64,000 nucleotides of DNA from Rubrivivax sp. (GTDB lineage Bacteria > Pseudomonadota > Gammaproteobacteria > Burkholderiales > Burkholderiaceae_C), in contig JAIXRN010000057.1 of NCBI GenBank assembly GCA_027485165.1, forward strand, positions 19,843 to 83,842, read 5' to 3'. The notes below the pieces were generated by a model. The model ran no database searches, was not told the origin of the DNA, and saw nothing but the letters and a program-made list of their open reading frames with translations. This document shows positions 42,487-55,551 of the stretch, piece by piece. The position numbers and the translations under genes are program-made. How positions within the stretch are numbered: the stretch's first letter is position 1; every line of letters starts with the position of its first letter.

Positions 42487-44656
42487 TCAGGTAGGCGGTT
42501 CAGCAGCAGCCTCACGAAGCCTGGCCAGCAGGCCTGAATGGCGCCGCGTGGGCGTGGCCACGGCGGCCGCCACCGCTGCCGGGCTGGCCGCCAGCGCGAC
42601 CTGGTGGCGCGCGCGGGTGACGGCGGTGTAGAGCAGTTCGCGCGTCAGCACCCGGCTACCGGGCCCTGGCAGCACCACCAGCACGGCGTCGAATTCCGAG
42701 CCCTGCGACTGATGCACCGTCATCGCCAGCGCGGTGTCGTGCGCGGGCAGCCGCGCAGGGGCGACGGCGCGGTAGCCGCCGGGCTGGCGTGCATCGGCAA
42801 ACCACACCAGCAGGTCTTGCCCGGCGGGGGCGCCGGCGACTGGCGCTGGAGCCGTGTTCGCAGTCGCAGCATGGGCCTCGCCAGCTTCGCCCGCCGCGCC
42901 GCTGGCGGGCAGCGCAATGCCCACGTCGCCGTTGAACAGGCCCAGGCCTGGGTCGTTGCGCAGCACCGCCACCGGCCGGCCGGCGAACCAGGGCGATAGC
43001 GGGTCGGCCCCAGGCGGCTGCAGCGCGGCCAGGTTCTCGCGCAGCCAGCGGGCCAGCTGCGCGTTCAGCCCGTCCACGCCCAGCGCGCCGCCGCGCAGCG
43101 CGCACAGCACGCGAAAGCGCGCCAGCGCCGCATGCGCCTGCGCCGGGCCGGCCCCGGGCTGCAGCAGGGCGCTGGCATACGCGGCGTAGCCCGCCTGCGC
43201 CTGGGCCACTGTGGCTGGGCCGGGTGCCGCCAGCGACAACGCATCGCCGCCAGCTTGCAGCAGGGCCTGGGCCACGGCGACGTCGCCCGCCCGCACCGCG
43301 CTGGCCAGCTGGCCGATGGCGGAATCGGCGGCGAAGCGGTGGTTCTGCGTCAGCCAGACCACGCTGTCGGGCAGGGCCGTGCTGGCCGTGCTGGCGGGCG
43401 CCTGCAGGGCGGCCGGCGCCACGCCGCACAGCGCGACCAGCGCTTCGCGGGTGGCAGGGCTCAACGCCGGGCTGGCGCTGAGGTCGGAAAACACCGCGCC
43501 CGATTCCACCGCCGCCAGCTGGTCCTTGTCGCCCAGCAGCACGATGCGCGCCGCTTGCGGCACGGCGTCCAGCAGCCGGCGCGCCAGGGCCAGGTCCAGC
43601 ATCGAGGCTTCGTCGACCACCAGTACGTCGATGGGCAGCGGGTTGCCGGCGTGGTGGCGGAAGCGGCCCGCTTCATTCGTGGCGCCCAGAAGGCGGTGCA
43701 CGGTACTGGCCTGCGTCGGCAGGCCCTGGCGGACGCCTTCGGGCAGGATGGCGGGCAGGGCGGCAGCGCGCGCCTGCAGCGCTTCGGCCATGCGCGCCGC
43801 GGCCTTGCCCGTGGGCGCGGCCAGGGCGATGCGGCTGCCCGGCTGCGCGGCCAGCAGCAGCGCCAGCAGTTGCACCACGGTGGTGGTCTTGCCGGTGCCC
43901 GGGCCGCCGCTGACGACCAGCAGGCGCTGGCGCAGCGCCAGCGCTGCAGCCAGCTGCTGGCCGCTGATGGGGCCTTCGGCCTGCCCGTCGATGCGGCCTT
44001 CAGCTGGCCCATCCGTTCGGCCTGCGGTCTGCACATTCATGCCGCCTTCAGCCAGCGCGTTGATGCTGCCGTCGTCGGGGTCTTTGCCGCGGCCCGCTGG
44101 CGCGGGCACGAACAAGGCCCGCATCAGGCCCTGCAATCCTGGCGGCAGGGGCAGCGGGGCCGCCCGGGCCGCCTGCACCAGGCGCCGCGCCAGCGCCTGT
44201 TCGTGGTCGAAGTCCCGGTGCAGGTACAGGCGGCCCGGCTGAAGGGCGGGCGGCCGCGCTTTCGCCGGGTCATCATGGCCTGCACCGCTGGTCTGGCGGG
44301 CCGGGTCGAAAGCGCCTGCTTCGCCTGCGTCAGCGTCATCCCCCAGGTCCAGCACCAGCGGGCAAGTGCCGGGCGCGGCCGGCGTGCCGACGACGTGCGA
44401 GGCCAGCAGCAAGGGCGCGTCCAGGCCGGTGTCGGCCAGCGGCCAGCAGACATGGCCGGCACTGCTGGCGCGGCTGACGGCGCGTGCCGCCGCGCCGGCC
44501 ACAGCCGCCGCGGCGGGCGCCGCGCCCAGGGCCAGCGACCAGGCCTGCACCTGGGCCGCAAAGCCGGCGGCCAGCGCTTCGGCAGCATCGAAGGCAGTGC
44601 CGGCGACCTGGCCGCTGGCGTCGCGCGCGGCTGCGGGCGCGGGTCCGGAAGGCATC

Positions 44657-44682
<26 letters not shown>
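42487..44682 (-). CDS. recD: exodeoxyribonuclease V subunit alpha (RecD)
   Basis: A 731-aa superfamily 1 helicase (5'-3' motor) of RecBCD. Walker A is GGPGTGKTTT with K265; DVLVVDEASMLDL is motif II; LLGDKDQLAAVESGAVF is motif III; TVHQSQGSEFDAVLVVLP and LYTAVTRARHQV are motifs V-VI. It ends with a Leu/Ala-rich tail. An unusual low-complexity linker with repeated DG.AEG-like units sits just before the motor domain (about residues 210-245). The start at 44682 overlaps the recB 3' end by 26 bases; internal ATGs at 44673 or 44655 are alternatives. Confidence 0.93.
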
Positions 44683-48510
<3,828 letters not shown>

Positions 48511-48514
<4 letters not shown>

Positions 48515-51500
48515 GGCGTGGCTTCGGGGGCGTCGGCTGGCGCGGTGCCTGGGCCGGCAGCCGCTGCAGGTTTGGCCGCGGCCGGGCCCTGCAGATGGGC
48601 CAGCAGCGGGCCGTAGACCGCCTGCGCCAGGGCGTCGAATTGGGCGTCCAGCGGGTCGGCCACGCCGCGCAGGGCCAGGCGGTGGTGCGCGTCGTCGCCT
48701 TCGGCCCAGGGGCCGCCCGGGCGCGACTGCCAGGCGCCATGCGCAGCGCCGGCGGCACCGGGCCGGCTGACACGCGCCCAGGCCGCGCGCGGAAAGAAGT
48801 GCAGCGGCTGGCACTGTCCACGCGCCATCAGGGCCAGCAGAGCGTGCAGTTCCGTCGCGGGCTGGGCCACGGGGGCGAACACATGGTCGCCGTCAGTGCC
48901 CAGCCAGGTGGTGCAGGGGGCGACGTCGTACCGGCCGCTTTGCTGCAGGCCCAGGCACAGCAGCAGGTGCTGCAGCCAGGCGGCCAGCAGGTCGGGGCCG
49001 CTGGCCGGGGCATACCGCCAGAGCACGGCGCCGCCTGCGCGCAGCCCGGCCAGGTGGGCCGACAGCTGCCAGGCCTGGCCGGCGATCACGCTGTCTAGCC
49101 GGGCCGCCAGCGGCGGCGCCTCTGCCCCGGCTTGGGCCGCCCCCAGCCGCTGTGCGAAGGCCTGCAGCGCTGGCAGCTCGGCCGCCAGCGTGGCGGCCCC
49201 CAGGTCGCCGCCGGGCCAGGTGGTGCCGGCCTGCGCCAACGCCTCAGCCTGGTGCGCGGGCAAGCCCTGCAGCAATGCCGGCAGCAGCTGCGCGGCCAGG
49301 GCACGGCGCGCGGCGCCGCCGGGCACGAAGTCCTCGTCGTCGGCCAGCAGGTCTTCGGCTTCGGGCAGGCGGATGCCCAGGCGCTGCTGCAGCAGGCTGC
49401 GGCTGGGGTTGCGGAAGAACTGCTGCAGCTGCGGCAGGTCGATGCGCAGCACGCCGTCGGCAGCTGCGGGGGTGGGCGCCGGCAGCGGCGCGGTGAAGAA
49501 GGCGGGGCGGGGGTCGGTGTCGGGCGCGTCGGCGTCGTCGCCGCCGTCGGGTGGTTCGCTGTCTTCGGCGTGCACGGCTTCGCTGGCGTATGGGCTGGGC
49601 ACAGCTTGAGCGCCGTCCTGGTCCACGGTGTGTGCTGCGGTCTCTGTGCTGTTGGCAGCCATTGAAAGCGCTGAGGTTTCTGCAGCCTGCGACGACGTCG
49701 CGTGCAGGCTTTCCACGGCCTGCCGCGTTGCCTGCAGGCTGGCGCGCACGGCCTGCGCCAGGGCCACGTCGCGGCTGCGCAGCCGCGGGTCGCTGGCAGG
49801 GTCGAAGACCAGCGGGTCGAAGGCTTGCAATGGGTGTTCGACGGTCAGCGCGCGCGCCACCGGGCCCATGCTGTCCAGCAGTTCAGACACCAGCACCGAG
49901 GGCGGCAGCACGCTGTTGTCGCGCACATGGCGGCCGCTGTAGGCCAGGAAGAGGCCTTGGCGTGCGGCCAGCAGCAGGTCGAGGAAGACGTTGCGTTCGT
50001 CCAGCCGGCGCTGGCGGTCGCCACGGCGCGGCGCGGCGGCCATCAGGTCGAATTCCAGCGGCGGGCTGCGGCCGGGCCAGGCGCCGTCGTCCAGGCCCAG
50101 CACGCACACCAGGTCGTAGGGCAGGCCGCGCAGCGACGCCATGGCAGCAAAGGTCACAGCGCCGCCGGGCACGCCGCCCGGGGCACTGTCGTCCAGCTGG
50201 GCCTGCAGCGCGGCCTGCACCACGGCCAGCGGCAGGGGCTGGTCGAAGGCGGCGTCGGACCAGTGCGTGGCCAGGGTGGCGATGGCGTCCTGCACGGCAC
50301 GCAGGCCGTCTTCTTCGGTCTCGTCGCCCGGGGCGGGCTGCAGGAACTGCGTCAGCGTTTGGCCCAGCAGGCCCACCCAGGCGGCCGGCGGCAGCGGCGC
50401 GGCCATCCGGGCCTGCAGCTGCGCCAGGGCCTGCACGAAGGTCCACAGCCCGCCCAGGGCCTGGGCGGCGCTGCCCTCGGCATGGCCGGCCGGCAGCAGG
50501 CCGCACCAGGGCGCGTGCTGACCTTCGGGCAGGGCGTAGCCCAGGAAGAGGCGCGCCAGCGCGTCCTGCCAAGTGTGGGCGGCATCGGCCGGCAGGCCCA
50601 GGCTGGCGCGGTGGGCGGCGTCGCGGCCCCAGTGCACGCCGGCGTCCAGCAGCCAGGCGTGCAGGGCCTGCAGGGGCGCGTCGTCGTGGCCCTGCAGCAG
50701 GCCGAAGCGGCGCGCCAGCAGGGGCTGCTGCAGCAGCGCGAACACGTCACTGGCCGGCCAGCGCGAAGCCGCCAGCCCCAGCAGGCCCAGCAGGGCCCGC
50801 GCGGGCGCTTCGTTGCGGCTGCGCGGGCGGCCCGTCAGGGTGTAGGGAATGCTGCGTTCGCGCGGCACGGTGCCGAACACGGCGTCGATCAGCGGTGCGG
50901 CGGCTTCCAGGTCGGGCAGGGCCACCAGCACGCGGCCGGGCGCCAGCGGTTGACCCCCGGCCTGGGCTTGCGCTTCGGCCTGCGCAAAGCGGCCCAGCAG
51001 ATGGCCGTGCAGCACTTCCAGCTGGCGCGTGAGCGAATGGCACACGTGCAGTTCGATGCTGCCGTCGGCGCCGCGCTGGGCCAGCGCCTGCGGGTCGGGT
51101 TCATGCAGATCCAGGATGGCGTCCTGCACCTGGGCCAGCAGGCTGGGCGTGGCGCCGTGGCTCGCGTGGCTGGCGTGGCGATATTGGGCGTCATCCAGCA
51201 CCTGCGGGCCGGCGGCTTCGGCCAGCGCTTCCAGGTGCGCCTGGGCCTGGCGGCCCCAGGTGACCAGCAGCCGGTTGCCGACCTCGAAGCCCTGTTCGCG
51301 GCCGCGCGCCTTCAGTTGCGCCAGCCGGCGTTCGTCGACCAGGTCAAACCAGTATTCGCTGCAGGGGTTCAGCACGTAAAGGTGCAGGTCGGCGTGGCGC
51401 GCCAGGGCCAGCAGCCACTGCAGGTGCAGCGGCGGCATGGTGGGCAGGGCGAAGATGTACGCGGGCTGGGCCAGGCCGGCGGCGCTGGCCGCGTCTTGGG

Positions 51501-52083
51501 CCCGCCCCGGCAGGGCCTGCACCAGAGCCTGCGCGGCGGGGTCGGCCATGCGCGCGTCGGTCGCGGCCAGGCGGCGCCACAGCGCGGCCTGCCAGCCGGC
51601 GTCGGGATGGTCGGCGTTGCCGGGCCAGGGCTGGCCAGCCTGCCAGGCGGCCAGGCCGTCGGCGCGGTAGGTGCCGTACTGTTCCAGCAGTTCGGCGCTG
51701 CGGCGGGCCAGCTCGAAGGGCATCAGCGCGTCGGCCCCGTGCAGGTAGCCCGCCAGGCGTGGGTGGGCGGCCACGAAGGCTGGGTCGCAGAAGGCTTCGT
51801 AAACGCGCCAGGCCAGGGGCGCGCTGGCCAGCGGCGAACGGCGCGGCCCCGGCCCCGCCAGCCGCGACCACAGCCAGGGCGCCAGGAAGCTGAAGTCGAC
51901 CTGGGTGCACACGCCGTGCTGGCGCGCCATGTCCAGTGTCAGCGCGCGCCGCAGCGCCAGGCTGGGCACCACCACCTGCTGCGGGCGGAACAGCGCGCCC
52001 AGGTCTTCAGCCGGGGCCTGCAGGCGCTGCAGCAGCTGGCCGGCCAGCACTTCGTAGCGGTTGGAATGGTGGACGTGCAGCAT
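48511..52083 (-). CDS. recC: exodeoxyribonuclease V subunit gamma (RecC)
   Basis: A 1190-aa Chi-recognising, helicase-like subunit of RecBCD. It starts MLHVHHSNRYEVLAGQLLQRL, a typical RecC opening, with VVVPSLALRRALTLDMARQHGVCTQVDFSFLAPWLW. Family blocks follow, such as RYLFLPPEWIS-like replaced here by FALPTMPPLHLQWLLALARHADLHLYVLNPCSEYW, and the inner DVVCVLGLDDGAWPGRS-type segment LVCVLGLDDGAWPGRSPPLEFDL. The frame extends upstream but that part overlaps the FAD oxidoreductase gene. First of the leftward recC-recB-recD operon. Confidence 0.94.
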
Positions 52084-52175
52084 CGGCGCGGGGTGGGCGC
52101 GGGGTGGGCGTGGGCGAGGCGTGGTTGAGGCGTGGGGCAGAGCCACGGCATCGTAGCCCGCGGCCCGCTGCGGCT

Positions 52176-53288
52176 TCAGCGCCCGGCTGAAGCTGCCGGG
52201 GCTGGCACCGCATAGCGCGCCAGGAAGCGCCGGTCGATGCGGTCCTTCCAGCGCCAGGCCCAGCGCCCGATGCGCGGCCCGTGCAGCGACCAGCCGCCCC
52301 GCGCGGCAATGGCGCGCCCGTCGGCGGTGGCCAGCAGCGCCAGGAAGCGGTGCTGCGGCGTGTAGCGCACCAGCGGGCCACCGGTGCAGGCGGCCCGCAG
52401 GTTGGCGGCCAGCACCGGCCCCATGCGCACGGCGTAGACGCCAGCCTTGGGCAGGGGTGGTGACCATTGCGCGCAGTCGCCCACGGCGAACACGCCCGGG
52501 TGGCGGGTGGACTGCAGCTGCGCGTCGACGCAGAAGAAGCCCTCCGCGCTGGTGGCCAGGCCGCTGTCGCGCTGCCAGGCATGCGCCTGCGCGCCCGTGG
52601 CCCACAGCAGCAGGTCGCCCGGCCCAGCGCTGGCGGTGTCGAAGCCCGTGCCGGTGTGCAGCGCCACGCCGGCGGCCTGCAGCGCCGCTTGCGCCGCGCG
52701 CACGGCCGCGGGGGCCAGGCCGGGCAGTAGGGCGCCGCGCGTCACCAGCCGCCCGCTGACCTGTCGGCCGGGTTGCAGCGCGCGCAGCCGCGCCAGCACG
52801 GCCAGCAGCGATTCAAAGCCCGCCGCGCCGCCGCCCACGGCCGTCACGCGCAGCGGGCCGGTGTCGTCGGCCTGCTGCTGCAGCAGCGCTTCCCAGGCGG
52901 CGTGCAGCCGGCCCAGCGGGCGCAGTGCCAGCAGGGTGGCGGGCCCGGCCACGGGCGGCAGCAAGGTGGAACCCAGGTTCAGCGACAGCAGGTCGTAAGC
53001 CAGGCGCTGGCCGCTGGCCAGCTGCACCTGGCGCGCATCGGCGCTGATGCCGGCCACGTCGCCCGGGACGAATTCCGCCCCGGCGCGGGCGGCCAGGCCA
53101 GCGAAGTCGATGCAGATGTCTTCGAAGCGGTAGTGGCCCGCCAGCCAGCCCGGCACCATGCCCGAATAGGGCGCCAGTGCGCTGGGCGACACCAGCTGCA
53201 GCTGCACGCCCGGCACAGGCGCCAGCGCCCACTGGCGCAGCACCTCGGCGTGGGCGTGGCCAGCGCCCAGCAGCAGCAGCTGCTTCAT
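52176..53288 (-). CDS. FAD-dependent pyridine-nucleotide oxidoreductase (SelD-associated NDH-like)
   Basis: A 370-aa flavoprotein. The N-terminus MKQLLLLGAGHAHAEVLRQWAL is the FAD-binding Rossmann motif in the variant with His residues seen in the NADH-dehydrogenase-like domain fused to some SelD proteins; the second nucleotide-binding motif is AVGGGAAGFESLLAV and the FAD motif is GVFAVGDCAQW. Such proteins transfer electrons from NAD(P)H to an unknown acceptor. No selenophosphate synthetase domain is attached. Its start overlaps the stop of the TIGR04282 gene (ATGA), making a three-gene unit. Confidence 0.82.
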   Translation of the reverse strand: MKQLLLLGAGHAHAEVLRQWALAPVPGVQLQLVSPSALAPYSGMVPGWLAGHYRFEDICIDFAGLAARAGAEFVPGDVAGISADARQVQLASGQRLAYDLLSLNLGSTLLPPVAGPATLLALRPLGRLHAAWEALLQQQADDTGPLRVTAVGGGAAGFESLLAVLARLRALQPGRQVSGRLVTRGALLPGLAPAAVRAAQAALQAAGVALHTGTGFDTASAGPGDLLLWATGAQAHAWQRDSGLATSAEGFFCVDAQLQSTRHPGVFAVGDCAQWSPPLPKAGVYAVRMGPVLAANLRAACTGGPLVRYTPQHRFLALLATADGRAIAARGGWSLHGPRIGRWAWRWKDRIDRRFLARYAVPAPAASAGR

Positions 53289-54199
53289 AGCGGCCGAGTG
53301 TCTGTGCGCGGGGGCGGGCCGCTGCAGGCTTCGTCTGGCGCCAGGCCGGCGTGCTGCCGCAGCGCCGGCGGCAGGTGGGCCAGGTCGGCGGGCTCGTCGA
53401 TGTCGGGCAGGGCCGGCAGTTCGACGTGGCGCAGCCCCGCCTGGGCCAGGCGCAGGCGGGTCTGGGCCATCAAGGCCGGGGTGCTCCAGGGCATGTCGGT
53501 GAACAGCGGGGCAAAGCGCGCGGGCGGGCCGCGCAGGCCGATCAGCGCGTAGCCGCCGTCCAGGGCCGGCACGAACACCGCGTCGAAGGGCGCATTCGGG
53601 GGGGCGTCACCGGGTGAGTCACTGGCTGCATGGCGTGCTGCATCACGGGTGAGATCACCCGAATCAGGGCTGGCCGGGCCCGACAGCAAGGCCGCGGCTT
53701 GGCGCAGCAGCGCAGCGTCGAGCGCGGGGCAGTCGGTGCCCGTCATCAGCACCGGGCTCTGGCCCGGCAGCCAGCACGCGAAGGCCTGCGCCATGCGGGC
53801 GCCCAGGTTGCCGGTTGCCTGTGTGCTGGCGTGCACTGGCCCCTGCGCCAGCGCGGCCAACGCGGGGTGGGTGGTGTCGGGCGCGCAGCACAGGTCCACG
53901 GGCCCCAGTGCCGCCTGGCGGGCCTGTGCGACGGCGTGCTGCAGCAGGGCCAGGGCCAGCTTGGCGGCGCCGTCCGCACCCAGGGCGGGGATCAGCCGTG
54001 TCTTGGCGTAGCCGGCCACGGGCGCCTTGGCCATCACGATGACGGGGCAGGAAGGCAGGGTGCCCGCGGCGGGCGGCGGCGCAGGGTCTGGCACAGACGA
54101 AGGGGTGGGCACAGTGGAGGCGTTTGAAGCGGTGGACGGGATGATCAACCCAGCAGCGCTGCGGCCTGCCGTGCCGAAACCGGGTTCAGCGATAGGCAC
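53285..54199 (-). CDS. TIGR04282-type transferase (rSAM/selenodomain-associated transferase 1)
   Basis: Up to 304 aa. The core begins at VIVMAKAPVAGYAKTRLIPALG and has the CofC/MobA-like nucleotidyltransferase-fold motifs GTDCPALDAALL and VPALDGGYALIGL. NCBI names this family an arsenosugar-biosynthesis glycosyltransferase; the older TIGRFAM name is rSAM/selenodomain-associated transferase 1. Actual substrate unknown. The GTG at 54199 gives an extra 50-residue Pro/Ser/Thr-rich N-terminus unlike the family, so the real start is probably further in (for example a GTG near 54110). It overlaps the upstream TIGR04283 gene by 14 bases if the long form is used. Confidence 0.8.
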   Translation of the reverse strand: MPIAEPGFGTAGRSAAGLIIPSTASNASTVPTPSSVPDPAPPPAAGTLPSCPVIVMAKAPVAGYAKTRLIPALGADGAAKLALALLQHAVAQARQAALGPVDLCCAPDTTHPALAALAQGPVHASTQATGNLGARMAQAFACWLPGQSPVLMTGTDCPALDAALLRQAAALLSGPASPDSGDLTRDAARHAASDSPGDAPPNAPFDAVFVPALDGGYALIGLRGPPARFAPLFTDMPWSTPALMAQTRLRLAQAGLRHVELPALPDIDEPADLAHLPPALRQHAGLAPDEACSGPPPRTDTRPL

Positions 54200-54920
54200 G
54201 CGCCAGCTGCTCGGCCGGCGTGCCGCGCCAGTAGCGCCAGCGCAGGCGCCACATCAGCACGATGGTGCGCCAGGCGCCACGTTCGTCCCACCGCCGGCCG
54301 GAAGTCTGCACGCGCTGGCGCAGGCAGGCCGGGCGGCCCAGCGCCAGCAGGCGGCGCGAGATTTCCACGTCTTCCATCAGCGGCTGCGGCGGAAAGCCGC
54401 CCACGGCGTCGAAGGCTTCGCGGCGCATGAACAGGGCTTGGTCGCCAGTGGCGATGCCGGTGCAGCGCGAACGCAGGTTCATGCAGGCCGCGACCACCGG
54501 CAGCCAGCGCGAACGGCCTTCGATGCGCACGTCGAAGCGGCCCCACTGCGGGCTGCGGGCATGGCCGGCGGCCAGGGCCTGGGCCACCAGCGTGTCGGCG
54601 CCGGGCGGCAGCCGGGTGTCGGCGTGCAGGAACAGCAGCAGCGCGCCGTGCGCGTGGGCCGCGCCATGGTTCATCTGCGCAGCGCGCCCGCGCGGCACGC
54701 CGGGGCCGGTCAGCACCCGGTCGGCCAGGCCTTGGCAGAGCGCGGGCGTGCCGTCCTGGCTGCCGCCGTCGACCACGATCACCTGCACCCCGCGCGCGCG
54801 TAGCGGCGCCAACGCCTGCAGGGTGGCCTGGATGCCGGCCGCTTCGTTGAGCGCGGGCATCACGATGCTCAGCACCCCGGGCACAGCGCAGGGCGCAGCT
54901 TCAGGTGCGCTCGTCGACAT
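54186..54920 (-). CDS. TIGR04283-type family 2 glycosyltransferase (rSAM/selenodomain-associated transferase 2)
   Basis: A 244-aa GT2-fold enzyme: LSIVMPALNEAAGIQATLQAL at residues 17-37, VIVVDGGSQDGT, LLFLHADTRLPPG as the DxD-containing loop, and GDQALFMRREAFDAVGGFP with PLMEDVEISRRL. This is the partner of TIGR04282 proteins; the two commonly occur together. The product may be an unusual sugar conjugate (arsenosugar or selenium-linked have been suggested by the family names), which cannot be told here. First gene of the leftward three-gene unit, divergent from greB. Confidence 0.85.
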   Translation of the reverse strand: MSTSAPEAAPCAVPGVLSIVMPALNEAAGIQATLQALAPLRARGVQVIVVDGGSQDGTPALCQGLADRVLTGPGVPRGRAAQMNHGAAHAHGALLLFLHADTRLPPGADTLVAQALAAGHARSPQWGRFDVRIEGRSRWLPVVAACMNLRSRCTGIATGDQALFMRREAFDAVGGFPPQPLMEDVEISRRLLALGRPACLRQRVQTSGRRWDERGAWRTIVLMWRLRWRYWRGTPAEQLARAYR

Positions 54921-54970
54921 CAGCCGCCCGCCCCGCCGGCCTGCGCCCGGCAGTACATTGCGGGCCGCAG

Positions 54971-55537
54971 ATGAACAAAGCCTTCACCAAAGAACCCGAC
55001 GGCGAGGCCGACGACGGCGACGACGCCAGCGCCGGCCTGCCGCCGCTGCCGGCCGGCACGCGCAACTACATCACCCCGGCCGGCTACTGGCGGCTGCGCC
55101 GCGAGCTGATGCAGCTGCTGGACGAAGAGCGTCCGAAGATCGTGGAAGTGGTGTCCTGGGCGGCGAAGAACGGTGACCGCAGCGAAAACGGCGACTACCT
55201 GTACGGCAAGAAGCGCCTGCGGGAGATCGACCGCCGCATCCGCTTCCTGACCAAGCGGCTGGACATCGCCGAGGTCGCCGACCCCAGCGCCCACCATGGC
55301 AAGGACCAGGTTTTTTTCGGCGCCACCGTTACCTACGCCAGCGCAGACGGCAGCGAACGCACGATCACCATCAAGGGCATCGACGAGGCCGACAGTTTGC
55401 AGGGCGAAGTCAGCTGGATCGCCCCCATCGCGCGTGCGCTGCTGAAAGCACGCGTGGGCGACGAGGTGAGCCTGATGACGCCCGCCGGCCCTGAACGCGT
55501 GGAAGTGCTGGCCGTGCATTACCCGGCGCCGGCCTGA
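54971..55537 (+). CDS. greB: transcription elongation factor GreB
   Basis: A 188-aa cleavage factor that rescues backtracked RNA polymerase. The N-terminal coiled-coil has the conserved SENGDYLYGKKRLREIDRRIRFLTKRL (with acidic tip DRSENGD), and the C-terminal FKBP-like domain has VFFGATVTY, YASADG and VSWIAPIARALLKARVGDEV. A 25-residue acidic N-terminal extension (DGEADDGDD) precedes the usual start of homology. ATG at 54971. Convergent with spoT, 14-base gap. Confidence 0.94.
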   Translation: MNKAFTKEPDGEADDGDDASAGLPPLPAGTRNYITPAGYWRLRRELMQLLDEERPKIVEVVSWAAKNGDRSENGDYLYGKKRLREIDRRIRFLTKRLDIAEVADPSAHHGKDQVFFGATVTYASADGSERTITIKGIDEADSLQGEVSWIAPIARALLKARVGDEVSLMTPAGPERVEVLAVHYPAPA

Positions 55538-55551
55538 AGCAGGCGGCGGAA

